Source: Candidatus Fimousia stercorigallinarum (GTDB lineage: Bacteria > Bacillota > Clostridia > Lachnospirales > Lachnospiraceae). Taken from it: a DNA stretch of 41,465 bases. Position 1 is the stretch's first letter, and each line of letters begins with the position of its first letter. Position numbers and translations under genes: made by a program. Below the pieces are notes generated by a model. It searched no databases. It was not told where the DNA came from and was given only the letters and a program-made list of their open reading frames with translations. This document shows, in pieces, positions 1-9,115 of the stretch. The DNA is taken from the NCBI GenBank assembly GCA_018715775.1, contig DVKZ01000130.1, forward strand, positions 1 to 41,465, written 5' to 3'.

Positions 1-2
1 TT

Positions 3-161
3 GATATAAGGCACAATGAATATTTAAATAAGGCAAAACAAAAAAGAGAAGCTTTAGACGATCTGCAATTTATTGAATATTTATATAATCGAGTATACTC
101 ATTATTGTATCTGTTGAGGCTTAAAGCGAAAAGAGAAAAACTGATTACAGAGAAAAATTAA
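3..161 (+). other. Open frame fragment at left edge, no start seen
   Basis: Frame 3 is open from the window edge to a TAA at 159-161 and would encode about 52 lysine-rich, helix-prone residues ending KREKLITEKN. I do not recognise it. It shares its frame with the helicase remnant downstream. Removing one A from the A-run at 153-157 would join it to a frame reading KIKDEKKFIVLID that leads into the helicase DEAH motif, so it may be a decayed upstream part of the same gene. It could equally be the tail of an unrelated gene cut by the window. Confidence 0.25.
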
Positions 162-174
162 AGACGAAAAAAAA

Positions 175-2123
175 TTTATTGTCCTTATTGACAATACGCT
201 GATGAGGCTCATCACAGTGCAGCGAACAGTTATACCAAGATTATGGATTATTTTACTCCCCTTCTCTGGCTTGGTATGACTGCAACTCCAGACAAGAGAG
301 ATGATCATCTGAAAGGTAAAAACATTTATGAGATTTTCAAACATCAGATCGCTTATGAGATTCGTCTTCAGGATGCGATGGAAGAGGACTTGTTATGTCC
401 ATTTCATTATTTTGGAATCACAGATTTGAAGATGATATCAGATGAAGGAAAATCAAAAGAAGAAAAGGTGGAGAATTTCAGATATTTGACTTCAGATGAC
501 AGAGTACAAAATGTCATGGAAAAAGCAGACTACTTTGGCTACAGTGGTGATCGTGTAAAAGGACTCATTTTCTGCAGCCGGATCGATGAAGCGAGGAAAC
601 TGTCAGAAAAATTTAATGTGAAGGGGTGGCGGACACTTGTACTTAGTGGAAGCGATTCTGAAAACGCGAGGGCAGCAGCGATTGAGAGGCTTGCTGGCGA
701 TGAAGGAGAAGATGCTCTGGATTATATTATTTCTGTTGATATTTTTTCAGAAGGTGTGGATGTTCCTGAGATTAACCAGGTCATTATGCTGCGGCCCACG
801 GAATCTCCGATCGTGTTTATTCAGCAATTGGGACGAGGACTGCGTAAGGCAGACAATAAGGATTACGTTGTCATTCTGGATTTTATTGGAAATTATCATA
901 ATAATTTTATGATCCCGATTGCTTTATCTGGAGATCGCAGTTATAACAAAGATAATCTGCGACGATATATTACTGAGGGAGGACGTGTGATTCCTGGTTC
1001 CAGCACGGTGCATTTCGATGAAATCTCAAGAAAACGAATTTTCCAGGCGATTGATAATGCGAATTTTACTGACATTAAGTTGATGAAAGAAAATTATTTC
1101 AATCTGAAAAATAAACTGGGACACATTCCCAAATTAATGGATTTTGATAAATATGGTGAAATGGACGTCCTTAGAATCTTTGATAATCAAAATCTGGGAT
1201 CATATTACAAATTCCTTGTAAAATATGAAAAAGAATACAAGATCCGTTTGACAAAGGATCAGGAAAAAATGGTAGAATTCATTTCCAGAAAGTTTGCGAG
1301 TGGTAAGAGAATCCATGAATTAGAATTATTGAGTCGTTTGTTGACTTATCACCATGGAGTTTTGTCGATGCTGAAAAAGACATTGTCAGAAAAGTACCAA
1401 CGGAATATGGATAAAAACTGTGAAGAAAATATTATTAACATTATGACGAATGAATTTCCGTCCGGTTCCGGGAAAAAGAGATATGAGCAATGTATTTTTC
1501 TTGAGCGGGAAGGAGAGGAGTATGGGATATCAAAAGCTTTCTCAGATATGCTGGAAGATCAGAATTTCTATGAGATTGTTTCGGAATTAATTAAATTTGG
1601 CATGTCCAGATATAGGAAGAATTATGAGAAAAGTTATCAGGATACGGACTTTGTCTTGTATCAAAAATATACGTATGAGGATGCCTGTCGTTTATTGTGC
1701 TGGGAAAAGAATGAGGTGCCTTTGAATATCGGAGGATATAAATTCGATAAGAAGACAAAAACATTTCCAGTCTTTATTAATTATGATAAGAGTGAGGATA
1801 TAAGTGATACAACGAAATACGAAGATCATTTCATAAACGCTCAATCGTTGATTGCGATTTCAAAAAGTGGAAGAAATCTTCAGTCAGAGGATGTTCAGAA
1901 TTTCTTACATGCTGGCGAACGGGGAATCGATGTCCAGTTATTTGTAAGAAAAAATAAGGATGATAAAATTTCAAAAGAGTTTTACTATTTAGGCCGGATG
2001 AAGGCAACGGGACAGGCAAAAGAGTTCGAAATGCCAAATACGGATAAGACCGCAGTAGAAATTGAGTGGGTGCTGGACACCCCAGTAAGAAAAGATATTT
2101 ATGAGTACATTGTAAATGGATAA
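175..2123 (+). pseudogene. Truncated DUF3427 DEAD/DEAH helicase, SauUSI-like type IV restriction remnant
   Basis: C-terminal part of a superfamily 2 helicase; the longest ATG-started frame is 243-2123 (626 aa). Motif II (DEAHH) is encoded at 201-215, upstream of that ATG, and an in-frame TGA at 189-191 cuts it off. Removing 11 bases near 190-200 would restore a reading KFIVLIDEAHHS from 172 onward. Motif III is TAT in GMTATPDKR. The second RecA domain has LIFCSR, SEGVDVPEINQ and the arginine-finger motif QQLGRGLR. The C-terminal ~250 residues, with NIGGYKF and FPVFINYD, match DUF3427. In SauUSI and relatives such a domain follows an N-terminal PLD nuclease and the helicase. Here motif I and any nuclease are missing, so it is probably inactive. 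A NUDIX gene follows 20 bp downstream. Family is sure; the restriction role is inferred. Confidence 0.8.
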
Positions 2124-2143
2124 CTAAAATGGAGAATGATAAC

Positions 2144-2533
2144 ATGAAGACAATAAAAGTAGTAGCAGCAATTATCTTGCATGAGGGCAGAGTATTTGCG
2201 ACTCAGCGGGGTTATGGAGAATTCAAGGACGGCTGGGAGTTTCCGGGAGGGAAAGTAGAAGACGGAGAATCTCTGCAAAATGCCCTGATTAGAGAAATCA
2301 GAGAAGAATTAGATACGGAGATTGAGGTAGGAAAATTGTTGGATACTGTCGAATACGACTATCCAAAGTTTCACTTATCCATGGCGTGTTTTCTCTGTAC
2401 TATAAAATCCGGGAATCTGGTGTTAAAGGAGCATGAAGCGGCAAAATGGTTGGATTCGCATACTTTAGATAGTGTGGAATGGCTTCCGGCCGATCAGGGA
2501 TTAATTGGGAAAATACGCGAATATTTAATGTGA
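2144..2533 (+). CDS. MutT-type NUDIX hydrolase ((deoxy)nucleoside triphosphate pyrophosphohydrolase)
   Basis: A 129-residue NUDIX enzyme that hydrolyses nucleoside triphosphates to monophosphate and pyrophosphate. The family includes 8-oxo-dGTP cleaners of the MutT type. The NUDIX box is complete: GGKVEDGE, then REIREELDTEI, giving the metal-binding REUxEE core. The start at 2144 is preferred over ATG 2129 because GGAGAA at 2131-2136 lies seven bases before it and MKTIKVVAAII is the usual family N-terminus. It sits 20 bp after the DUF3427 helicase stop and is probably co-transcribed with it. Such pairing with DUF3427 helicases occurs elsewhere as far as I recall, so a link to defence rather than simple sanitation is possible. 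The gene itself looks intact although its partner is broken. Confidence 0.88.
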   Translation: MKTIKVVAAIILHEGRVFATQRGYGEFKDGWEFPGGKVEDGESLQNALIREIREELDTEIEVGKLLDTVEYDYPKFHLSMACFLCTIKSGNLVLKEHEAAKWLDSHTLDSVEWLPADQGLIGKIREYLM

Positions 2534-2612
2534 CGTTTAGAGAAAAGAAAAAATAGGTTATTGATACATTGAAAGACCAATGAGATGGCATGAGAAAGGT
2601 ATCGTTAAGAAG

Positions 2613-2983
2613 ATGAAAATGCAAATTAAAAAAATTGAGGGCGACTTTACAGTATGTAAGGTCGTTGACTTTTCTGAAGTGAATTTTGAAGCAGAATACT
2701 GTTTTACAGCGAAAACGGATGAAGAGAATTCTGTTGTTTGCCGAACGGAAGATGTACCGAAGAATACAATCGACGGGAGGACGGATGGAGAGCTTTTCGG
2801 GTAGAAGGGATATTGGATTTTTCATTGACAGGTATATTAGCAAACATTTCAGCATTGCTGGCGGAAGCAAACATAGCAATATTTGCTGTGTCTACATTTA
2901 ATACAGATTATATTTTTGTGAAAAAAGAAAGCGAAATGGATGCACTGGATAAACTGCAAAGGGATGGGGGATATGAGTGTTAG
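2613..2983 (+). pseudogene. ACT-domain protein, broken by a one-base deletion
   Basis: Two overlapping frames together encode one small ACT-domain (CASTOR-like) protein of about 123 residues. The first frame runs from ATG 2613 or 2619 (MQIKKIEGDFTVCKV) and ends at 2804. The second continues with REDGWRAFRVEGILDFSLTGILA, then FAVSTFNTDYIFVKK, to 2983. The switch falls near 2770-2778, where inserting one base (GAC-A-GGGAGGAC) would restore a continuous NTIDREDGWRAF. Family members are intracellular amino-acid sensors or regulators of unknown partner. Both halves are well conserved, so the lesion is recent or a sequencing error. Confidence 0.82.
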
Positions 2984-3126
2984 CAGGTTGTCTGGAGAAG
3001 AATGATGTAAATGATTACAGAGTATTTATCAAAAGGTTTATACTGCTGGTGGATCTGGCAGGAACCGGAAACTGGCAGAATGGAGAGAGTGCCGTATAAT
3101 AACATATTTTAACTTCGATGCCCTAT

Positions 3127-3187
3127 AAAGACATCTCCAGCAGAATTCCATGTCAGCAATGACGCTTCTGCGGGAGGTGTCTTTTTC
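3127..3187 (+). terminator. Intrinsic terminator
   Basis: Arms at 3127-3143 and 3168-3184 pair over about 17 positions with one wobble and one mismatch. The 24-base loop can itself fold. The right arm runs into a T-tract (TCTTTTTCT). It ends the transcript of the broken ACT gene. Confidence 0.7.
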
Positions 3188-3493
3188 TCAAATTTCCGAT
3201 TTCATTTCGAATTGAAGTAGATATGGAATCTACGGTAGAAATGAAACTTTTGACTTTTTCTGTTGTAAACATAGGAGGGTCTGTCTACACCGGGAATTCA
3301 GGATCCCCAAGTCGTTATAACCGACATCCCTTTGAGTGTGTCTGATAAATATTAAGAAGAAGTATTCCTCACTGAATTCATGGTTCCATTTGCATATTTT
3401 TCGTATTTATACGCTAAGCGTATGAAAGATGATAAATGACAAGTATTAGACTTGAGAAAGATGGTTTTTTATAATAATTACAGAAACAAAGTG
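3188..3493. other. Intergenic stretch without a supportable gene
   Basis: About 300 A/T-rich bases between the terminator and the aldo/keto reductase ribosome site. A short open stretch around 3280-3355 reads GLSTPGIQDPQVVITDIP but has no start and no recognised family. No RNA gene or clear repeat was seen. A promoter for the next gene is expected here, but I could not place one with confidence. Confidence 0.5.
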
Positions 3494-3507
3494 AGGAGGA
3501 AAACAAC

Positions 3508-4449
3508 ATGGCAGAAATAAAAGAAATGCCTAAGATTGCTCTTGGAGCATGGGCATGGGGAAATGATGGTACATTTTGAGGAAATCTTACACCGGAGGCT
3601 CTTCGGCCGGTATTCGATGCGGCGATGAAAGCAGGGCTCAATCTTTGGGATACTGCATATGTATACGGCATGGGAACTTCTGAAAAGGTTCTGGGAGGCT
3701 TTCTTACAACAGTTTCCAGAGACAGTTATCTGATCTCCGATAAATTCACCCCGCAGTGCGCAGATCCCACAGCAGAGAACGCGGTGACCGCTCTGTATGA
3801 AAAGAGTGCGGAGCTGCTTGGGACAGATTACATTGATTTTTACTGGATTCATAATCCTGTGGAAGCACCGAAATGGGTGACAGAGCTGATTTCGCTTGCA
3901 AAGAGCGGAAAGATCGGCAAGATTGAACTTTCTAACCACAGTCTGGAAGAGATTAAAGAGGCAGCTGATATTCTTGCAAAAGAGGGATTGAAGATTTCTG
4001 CAATTCAGAACCACTACAGTCTTTTAAACCGGTCTTCGGAAACTTCGGGAATTTTGGACTACTGCAAAGAGAATGATATCACTTTCTTTTCCTATATGGT
4101 GTTGGAGCAGGGAGCCCTGACCGGAAAATACAATACAGAGCATCCATTCCCGGCAGACTCTGACAGGGGAAGAACTTACAATCCGATGCTTCCGCAGCTG
4201 GAGAAACTGAATGCAGAGCTGGAGAAGATCGCTGACCGTCACCATGTGGCGACCGCACAGATTCCGGTGGCATGGGCCATCGCCAAGGGAACACTTCCAA
4301 TTATCGGAGTGACAAAAGTTTATCAGGTGGAAGACGCTGTGAAGGCAGCTGCAATGGAACTGTCTGCAGAAGAGATTGCGATGATAGAGAAACTTGGTGA
4401 TGAGGCACAGCTCAATGTAATCCGTTACTGGGAGAAAGAGATGAAATAA
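3508..4449 (+). pseudogene. Aldo/keto reductase with premature TGA at codon 24
   Basis: Full-length aldo/keto reductase frame (about 313 codons) with ATG 3508 behind AGGAGG at 3494-3499. It is interrupted by TGA at 3577-3579, in the stretch reading GNDGTF-stop-GNLTPEALRP. The family normally has glycine here and GGA to TGA is a single change. The rest is intact: the catalytic Asp-Tyr pair is in LWDTAYVYGMG, the Lys in LISDKF and the His in YIDFYWIHNP, forming the NADPH-dependent carbonyl-reducing tetrad. C-terminal NADP-binding elements (IPVAWAIAKG, PIIGVTKV) are present. An internal ATG at 3625 has no good ribosome site and would lose the first beta strands. A sequencing error cannot be excluded. 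Confidence 0.82.
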
Positions 4450-4460
4450 TAAACAGTACA

Positions 4461-4492
4461 CGAATAAGCTCGCTTTTTGACGGGCTTATTCG
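4461..4492. terminator. Terminator hairpin between convergent genes
   Basis: The arms CGAATAAGCTCG and CGGGCTTATTCG pair over 12 bp with one G-U, around an 8-base loop. The hairpin lies between the convergent aldo/keto reductase and the minus-strand gene ending at 4509. The T-tract is weak on both sides. Confidence 0.5.
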
Positions 4493-4508
4493 TAATATTT
4501 GATTTCTA

Positions 4509-5009
4509 TCATGCCGTTTTGATCTGTTTCAAAGGCAGTGTTTCTAGTGCCCTTAATGTAGCATCCAGATTAGTACGGTGCCAGTTTGCGACTTTTAGTG
4601 GTTCAGATCTTGAGATTCCGGAACCAAAACCGCTCATGCCAACGGAAAGGATACCGGAAGTGCGGAATTCGCTTAATTCCTTTTGCTGGGCAGAAAGAGC
4701 GATGAGACCTTCATCAGTATCCAATTCAATACGGTAATTAAACATATCTTCCTGAATGGTTACTTTATGAATGTGGTCATAGGAGATTTCAAGTGCGACA
4801 TTTTTTTTCAACATAAAGGACATACGCCCGAAAGGCAGCAGTACCAGTGAATTTTCGCACATCTGCAAAACGAAAAACTCATTGGAGAAGAAACGGGCGA
4901 TTTTCTCACTCAAGTTAGCGGGAGCATACGTTGCAATGATCGTTCGACCTTTGATAGGGGTATAACCTGCATCTTTTATCATATCGTTTACTATTTTTTC
5001 ACTTGGCAT
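4509..5009 (-). CDS. Unknown PH-like/hypothetical protein, likely LytTR target
   Basis: A 166-residue protein I cannot assign to a named family. It has no signal peptide or membrane helix. The middle (about residues 28-105) alternates short hydrophobic strands such as FFVLQMCENSLVLLPFG and VALEISYDHIHKVTI, resembling bacterial PH-like folds. A glycine/serine-rich stretch (GMSGFGSGISRS) follows, then a short C-terminal helix. The start is supported by AAGGAGGG a few bases upstream on the minus strand. It lies downstream of, and in the same direction as, the LytTR regulator and kinase genes, with about 145 bp between. That gap carries direct repeats fitting a LytTR operator, so it is probably the local output of that pair. 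Its function is unknown. Confidence 0.7.
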   Translation of the reverse strand: MPSEKIVNDMIKDAGYTPIKGRTIIATYAPANLSEKIARFFSNEFFVLQMCENSLVLLPFGRMSFMLKKNVALEISYDHIHKVTIQEDMFNYRIELDTDEGLIALSAQQKELSEFRTSGILSVGMSGFGSGISRSEPLKVANWHRTNLDATLRALETLPLKQIKTA

Positions 5010-5045
5010 CTTTAAGGCCCTCCTTGTTGTTGTTTTGTTGAGTTA

Positions 5046-5113
5046 AGTATAGCAGGGAGGAGCGTTAAACAACGAATTCTTTCGCCAATGGCTTTTTTCT
5101 TTTCGCAAAATGC
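5046..5113 (-). promoter_or_regulatory. Putative LytTR operator and promoter
   Basis: On the + strand TTCGCCAATGGC (5081-5092) and TTCGCAAAATGC (5102-5113) form direct repeats exactly 21 bp apart, two helical turns. LytTR proteins bind ~9-bp direct repeats with about this spacing. Reading the minus strand, a TATACT -10 box (5046-5051) follows with only a weak -35 (CGTTGT, 5069-5074), which suits activation. The target is the gene starting at 5009. Confidence 0.5.
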
Positions 5114-5155
5114 AAAAATCCGGAATACTGCTGACATGCAGGAACCGGATTTCGA

Positions 5156-5884
5156 TCAGTCTGTTCGATATTCTTGTTTTGCCTTACGGGATAAAAGGCA
5201 GATGTCGCCATTGTCCATTTCCACAGTCTGTTCTTTTAAATGAACGGATTGAATCCGGGAGCGGTTTACCAGAAAACTGCGATGACAACGCCAAAAGGTT
5301 TCTCCCAGTTGCTTCGCAAAATGATTCAGACTGCTATTGAATTCTAAAAGCTCATCATCCAAATGCAGCCGTAAGGTGTGGCGATAGCCGACTGCTTCCA
5401 GATATAGAATGTGATCGATAGGAATATGGCGTACGGTATCCAAAATTTTGACGGTGCAGTAATTTCCCTGACCGGGACGTTGTGCCTGCATGCGTTCTAC
5501 AATACTTTCCAGACATTTCTGCACCCGTTTAGTCATAGCATTGCGATCCCCTTTGACAATGTAGTCCAAGGCTTCCAGACGCAGCCGGAATGTTTCAAAT
5601 GCCAGATTGCTGTGTGCTGTGATAAATACAATGAAACCGCGAGGATCATATTGACGCAGTTTTTGAGCAAGTTCCAGTCCGCTCATTTTGCCGGGAAAAT
5701 CAATATCAAGAAAATAGATTGCCGGGACAGAGTCTTTCTTTTGTGCTTCTAATAGATCATTCGGGTCATCCAGTGCACGTACAGGTCCCATATCCCCGTC
5801 CAGGATTATAATTTGTTCTGTAATAATCTTTTCCAGATTTATTCGAATGAGTGACTCATCGTCACAAATATATACTGGGATCAC
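5156..5884 (-). CDS. LytTR response regulator (AgrA/ComE type)
   Basis: A 242-residue response regulator. The N-terminal receiver domain has Asp8-Asp9, phospho-acceptor Asp60 (YFLDIDF), Thr89 and Lys111. Residues about 140-240 form a LytTR DNA-binding domain, with YLEAVGYRHTLRL, FWRCHRSFLVNRSRI and a terminal LSRKAKQEY. The family acts in the cytoplasm and binds direct repeats to switch on secreted-peptide or cell-surface programmes. It is 30 bp downstream of the histidine kinase on the same strand, with AAAGGAGG before its ATG, so the two form one operon. The acidic triad appears intact. No peptide pheromone gene was found next to it. Confidence 0.92.
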   Translation of the reverse strand: MIPVYICDDESLIRINLEKIITEQIIILDGDMGPVRALDDPNDLLEAQKKDSVPAIYFLDIDFPGKMSGLELAQKLRQYDPRGFIVFITAHSNLAFETFRLRLEALDYIVKGDRNAMTKRVQKCLESIVERMQAQRPGQGNYCTVKILDTVRHIPIDHILYLEAVGYRHTLRLHLDDELLEFNSSLNHFAKQLGETFWRCHRSFLVNRSRIQSVHLKEQTVEMDNGDICLLSRKAKQEYRTD

Positions 5885-5914
5885 AAATATTTCCTCCTTT
5901 CGTTTATCAGGTTC

Positions 5915-7282
5915 TTAGACTGCCGGAATGTGCAGTTCTTGTATTAACATGCCATTCTTCAGGTAAGTTCTGGATGCACAGCCGCGGCAACGGGCAACGA
6001 TGCGGCGGTAACTGGAAAGGCCGGTGCCGTGGCCTTTGCCTTTTGTCGTGTATCCCTTACGGGTGAATGCGTTAAGATCGGGTGTTTTATCATAATTATT
6101 TGCTACTGCCAGATACAGGCTCTTTTCTTCTTGCAGAAGAACGATATGAACTTCGCCGTTTGGGGAAGAAGCCGCTTCAATAGCGTTATCTAATAGAATG
6201 CCTAATGCGCGAAGCAGATCATCGGTGTCCATTCCCTGCTCTTTCCTTACAGGATTTAATGCTTCCAACACGCCTTTTACGTGCATTTGCCGCATTTTAG
6301 CCAGCTTGGTAGCCAGAAGGCTGCGCAGAGGATATAGTTCAATATTGTTCAGTCCGTCCATCTGGGCGATTTCATTTCCGAGTTTTTCATCAAAATAGCT
6401 GCTGGTACGTTTCATAAAGTCCTGAATACCGGCCAGATCGCCCTCTTGGGCCTGTAAGGTCAATCCGGAAAACAGATTAGTAAAATCGTGGCGGAAAGCA
6501 CGAATTTCCTGTTGCAGTTCTTCCAGCAACGCCATATGAGCCTGCTGCTGCAGAATCGTTTCTTCCTGTGCTTTGATTTTATCCTGGCCGGCAGCATACA
6601 TCGCTGCGAATTGAATCAGGAATAATCCGATTACAATAAGGCTAAAGAAGAAAGTGGCATAACCGGCATCCGGTGTGGTTTCCGGAGCGATCAGCTGAAG
6701 CAGCGGCATGATACACATCAATACATAGCAGAGGAATAATGTAAAAATAGAACGGAATCTGCTGCGGAACAGCGCTGAAAAGTAACGGTAAAACTCAGAC
6801 TTCTTGAGAATAAAGGAAGTGAGTACTGCCACAACCAGAGTTAATGTATAAGGGATATAAAAATGTATAAATACCAGAAAATGCTGACGGTCGAATAAAG
6901 GCGAATATTCCTCTACAACTTGTACCATCAGGGAGTTGGCGGTATTGATAATAAAAGTTCCCAGTATGGAAGCTGTAATCGCATGTATCAGGGGTACCCG
7001 AAGATTCCGTGACAGCAGCCATCCAAGAATAAATGCTGTAGAAGTGTAGCAAAAAATATCAAACAGGGAAGATGAGGCGATGTCTTCATTGATGCCGATC
7101 AGTGTCATTAAGATAGAAATGCCTAAGCTAATCCATTGTAATACTTCGGCACAAATGAAGAAAACAGGCAGCAGACGCCATTTGATTTTCAGACCCAAAA
7201 TGCCGGTAGACTGAACAAACAGTGCAAAAGACATCATGCCAAAACTATAGATAACTGTTGCAATACGAAATGTTAAACTCAT
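5915..7282 (-). CDS. GHKL sensor histidine kinase (AgrC type)
   Basis: A 455-residue membrane kinase. The first ~235 residues hold about six hydrophobic segments (near 5-28, 36-62, 72-92, 98-120, 138-160 and 178-230). A linker helix follows, then the phospho-acceptor box RAFRHDFTNL (His265) and a GHKL ATPase domain with GILLDNAIEAA (Asn366) and KGHGTGLSS (416-424). Such kinases sense extracellular peptides or membrane signals and phosphorylate a LytTR partner, here the gene 30 bp downstream. It is divergent from the carboxylesterase at 7430. The signal is unknown. No agrB/agrD-like maturation genes lie in the window, so this is an orphan pair in that sense. Confidence 0.9.
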   Translation of the reverse strand: MSLTFRIATVIYSFGMMSFALFVQSTGILGLKIKWRLLPVFFICAEVLQWISLGISILMTLIGINEDIASSSLFDIFCYTSTAFILGWLLSRNLRVPLIHAITASILGTFIINTANSLMVQVVEEYSPLFDRQHFLVFIHFYIPYTLTLVVAVLTSFILKKSEFYRYFSALFRSRFRSIFTLFLCYVLMCIMPLLQLIAPETTPDAGYATFFFSLIVIGLFLIQFAAMYAAGQDKIKAQEETILQQQAHMALLEELQQEIRAFRHDFTNLFSGLTLQAQEGDLAGIQDFMKRTSSYFDEKLGNEIAQMDGLNNIELYPLRSLLATKLAKMRQMHVKGVLEALNPVRKEQGMDTDDLLRALGILLDNAIEAASSPNGEVHIVLLQEEKSLYLAVANNYDKTPDLNAFTRKGYTTKGKGHGTGLSSYRRIVARCRGCASRTYLKNGMLIQELHIPAV

Positions 7283-7429
7283 AGTATGATTCCTCGTAAA
7301 AAATTTTGTTAATTTAGTATATCAAAGGATGTATTTCATGAAAAGAGAAAAGTGTTAAATGTCGATAAGCGGTTGGAAGCTAAGTTCCGATATATTATAA
7401 TAGAACTGAATATTAAGTAGAAAGTAGAG

Positions 7430-9022
7430 ATGAAAGTGATGGCAGGAAAATTTGTTTGTACGAATACAGAACCGATTGTTGAGACAAAGCAGGGAAAGCT
7501 GCGCGGATTCTGTTTGAATGGAATTTATACTTTTCACGGAGTGCATTATGCAGAGGCAGACCGCTTTCAGATGCCGCATGAGGTAGAACCGTGGGAGGGC
7601 GTTCGAGATGCACATTCCTATGGATATGTATGTCCGCTATTACAGCAGGATGAGCCGAATATGGAACTTCTTGTTCCGCATCGTTACTGGCTCATGGATG
7701 AACATTGCCAGAATCTGAATATCTGGACGCCAAGTCTGGATCCCAAGGCAAAAAAACCGGTGATGGTATGGCTGCACGGCGGCGGATTTACAGCCGGATC
7801 GGCGATTGAGCAGGTGGCATATGAAGGGGATCATTTAAGTCAATATGGAGATGTAGTTGTAGTCAGCATTAATCATCGGTTGAATATACTCGGTTATCTA
7901 GATCTGTCCGCATATGGTGAGAAATATGCCAATTCAGCAAATGCCGGAAATGCGGATCTGGTAGCCGCTCTGCAATGGATTCATGAAAATATAGCGTCTT
8001 TTGGAGGAGATCCTGAAAATGTAACGCTTTTTGGTCAGTCGGGAGGCGGGGAAAAAGTCATCTGTCTGATGAATACTCCGGCAGCCGATGGATTGTTCCA
8101 GAAAGGTATCATCGAAAGCGGAGTTGTCGATCTGGGACCGGATAAAAAAGCAGATGGAAGACCGTTGATCAATGCTATGCTAAAAGAATTAGGATTGTCT
8201 GCATCAGAAATAGACGAACTGGAAAGAATTCCTTACGCAAAATTAGTGGAAATTTATAAAAAAGTTCTTCCGGAAATCATTAAGGAAGGTGGATACATCG
8301 GCTGCTGGCCGGCGCCGAATGACTGGTATATGGGCAATCCGCGTCATGTCGGATTTACGGAACATGCAAAGACCATACCAGTATTAATCGGAACTGTTTT
8401 AGGAGAGTTTTGTTTTGAACCTGGAATAAAGGATAAATACACATTATCGGAAGAAGAACAGATGGAGCTGATCGTGGAAAAATACGGAGAAGAGGCAGAA
8501 GAGCTTGCAGCACAGTTTAAAGAGGCTTATCCGGGTAAAAATTTGTCAGATCTGCTTTATGTGGATTTATTTTTCCGCGTGCCGACGAAACAATTGATCA
8601 AAAAGCGGATGGAACAGGCGGAAGCCCCGACATTTTCTTATTTGTTTGCATATGATTTCCCGATTGACGGAGGAAAAGTCGCATGGCATTGCTCTGAGAT
8701 TCCATTTGTATTTCATAATACGGATCGTACGGCGTTATTTAATGTACCGGGGGAAACGGATCGGCTGCAGGAACGGATCTGCAGTGCATTTGTACATTTT
8801 GCAAGATATGGAAATCCGGAAATAGCTTCTCTTCCAAAATGGCCGGCATGTGAAAATAGCGATGAGGCAACGATGATCTTTGATGTCGAGTGTAATCTGA
8901 GACATAATCACGATGAATTGCTGCTGAAAAGTCTTCAGTCGTGTGATAACAGTGAGAAAATGACGTTGGCGGATACGATCATTGATCAGAAAAAAACAGA
9001 TGCACCGGTGATCAGGCATTGA
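7430..9022 (+). CDS. Type-B carboxylesterase/lipase family protein
   Basis: A 530-residue alpha/beta hydrolase of the carboxylesterase B family, which cleaves ester bonds of small or acyl substrates. The oxyanion loop is WLHGGGFTAGS (about 115-125). The nucleophile elbow is FGQSGGG with Ser204. An acidic residue is offered by GTVLGEFCF and the catalytic His by VAWHCSEIPF near the C-terminus. There is no signal peptide, so it is cytosolic. The usual elbow is GESAG; GQSGG is a milder variant. The start is ATG 7430, though ATG 7439 (MAGKFVC) fits equally well because both ribosome sites are weak. It is divergent from the kinase and 93 bp upstream of the DUF362 gene. The substrate cannot be told. 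Confidence 0.85.
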   Translation: MKVMAGKFVCTNTEPIVETKQGKLRGFCLNGIYTFHGVHYAEADRFQMPHEVEPWEGVRDAHSYGYVCPLLQQDEPNMELLVPHRYWLMDEHCQNLNIWTPSLDPKAKKPVMVWLHGGGFTAGSAIEQVAYEGDHLSQYGDVVVVSINHRLNILGYLDLSAYGEKYANSANAGNADLVAALQWIHENIASFGGDPENVTLFGQSGGGEKVICLMNTPAADGLFQKGIIESGVVDLGPDKKADGRPLINAMLKELGLSASEIDELERIPYAKLVEIYKKVLPEIIKEGGYIGCWPAPNDWYMGNPRHVGFTEHAKTIPVLIGTVLGEFCFEPGIKDKYTLSEEEQMELIVEKYGEEAEELAAQFKEAYPGKNLSDLLYVDLFFRVPTKQLIKKRMEQAEAPTFSYLFAYDFPIDGGKVAWHCSEIPFVFHNTDRTALFNVPGETDRLQERICSAFVHFARYGNPEIASLPKWPACENSDEATMIFDVECNLRHNHDELLLKSLQSCDNSEKMTLADTIIDQKKTDAPVIRH

Positions 9023-9115
9023 TTGATCTGAGAAACGGTTCTTGACCTAAAGAAATGTTTAAGTGTTAAAATGAATTTATAATTATTGAAAGTTTAAATT
9101 AAGGAGGGAAACAGG

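Noticed and set aside
3225..3260. Extra isolated copy of the 54-bp repeat (CTACGGTAGAAATG)
   Set aside because: Only about ten bases resemble the unit, and the TACCG and AATCC blocks are missing.
3577..3579. TGA in the aldo/keto reductase as a selenocysteine codon
   Set aside because: The family has glycine here, the position is not catalytic, and no convincing SECIS-like hairpin was seen just downstream. A one-base nonsense change or an error is simpler.
7283..7429. Peptide pheromone (AgrD-like) gene next to the AgrC-type kinase
   Set aside because: No short frame with a ribosome site and amphipathic leader was found in this gap or at 5010-5155.
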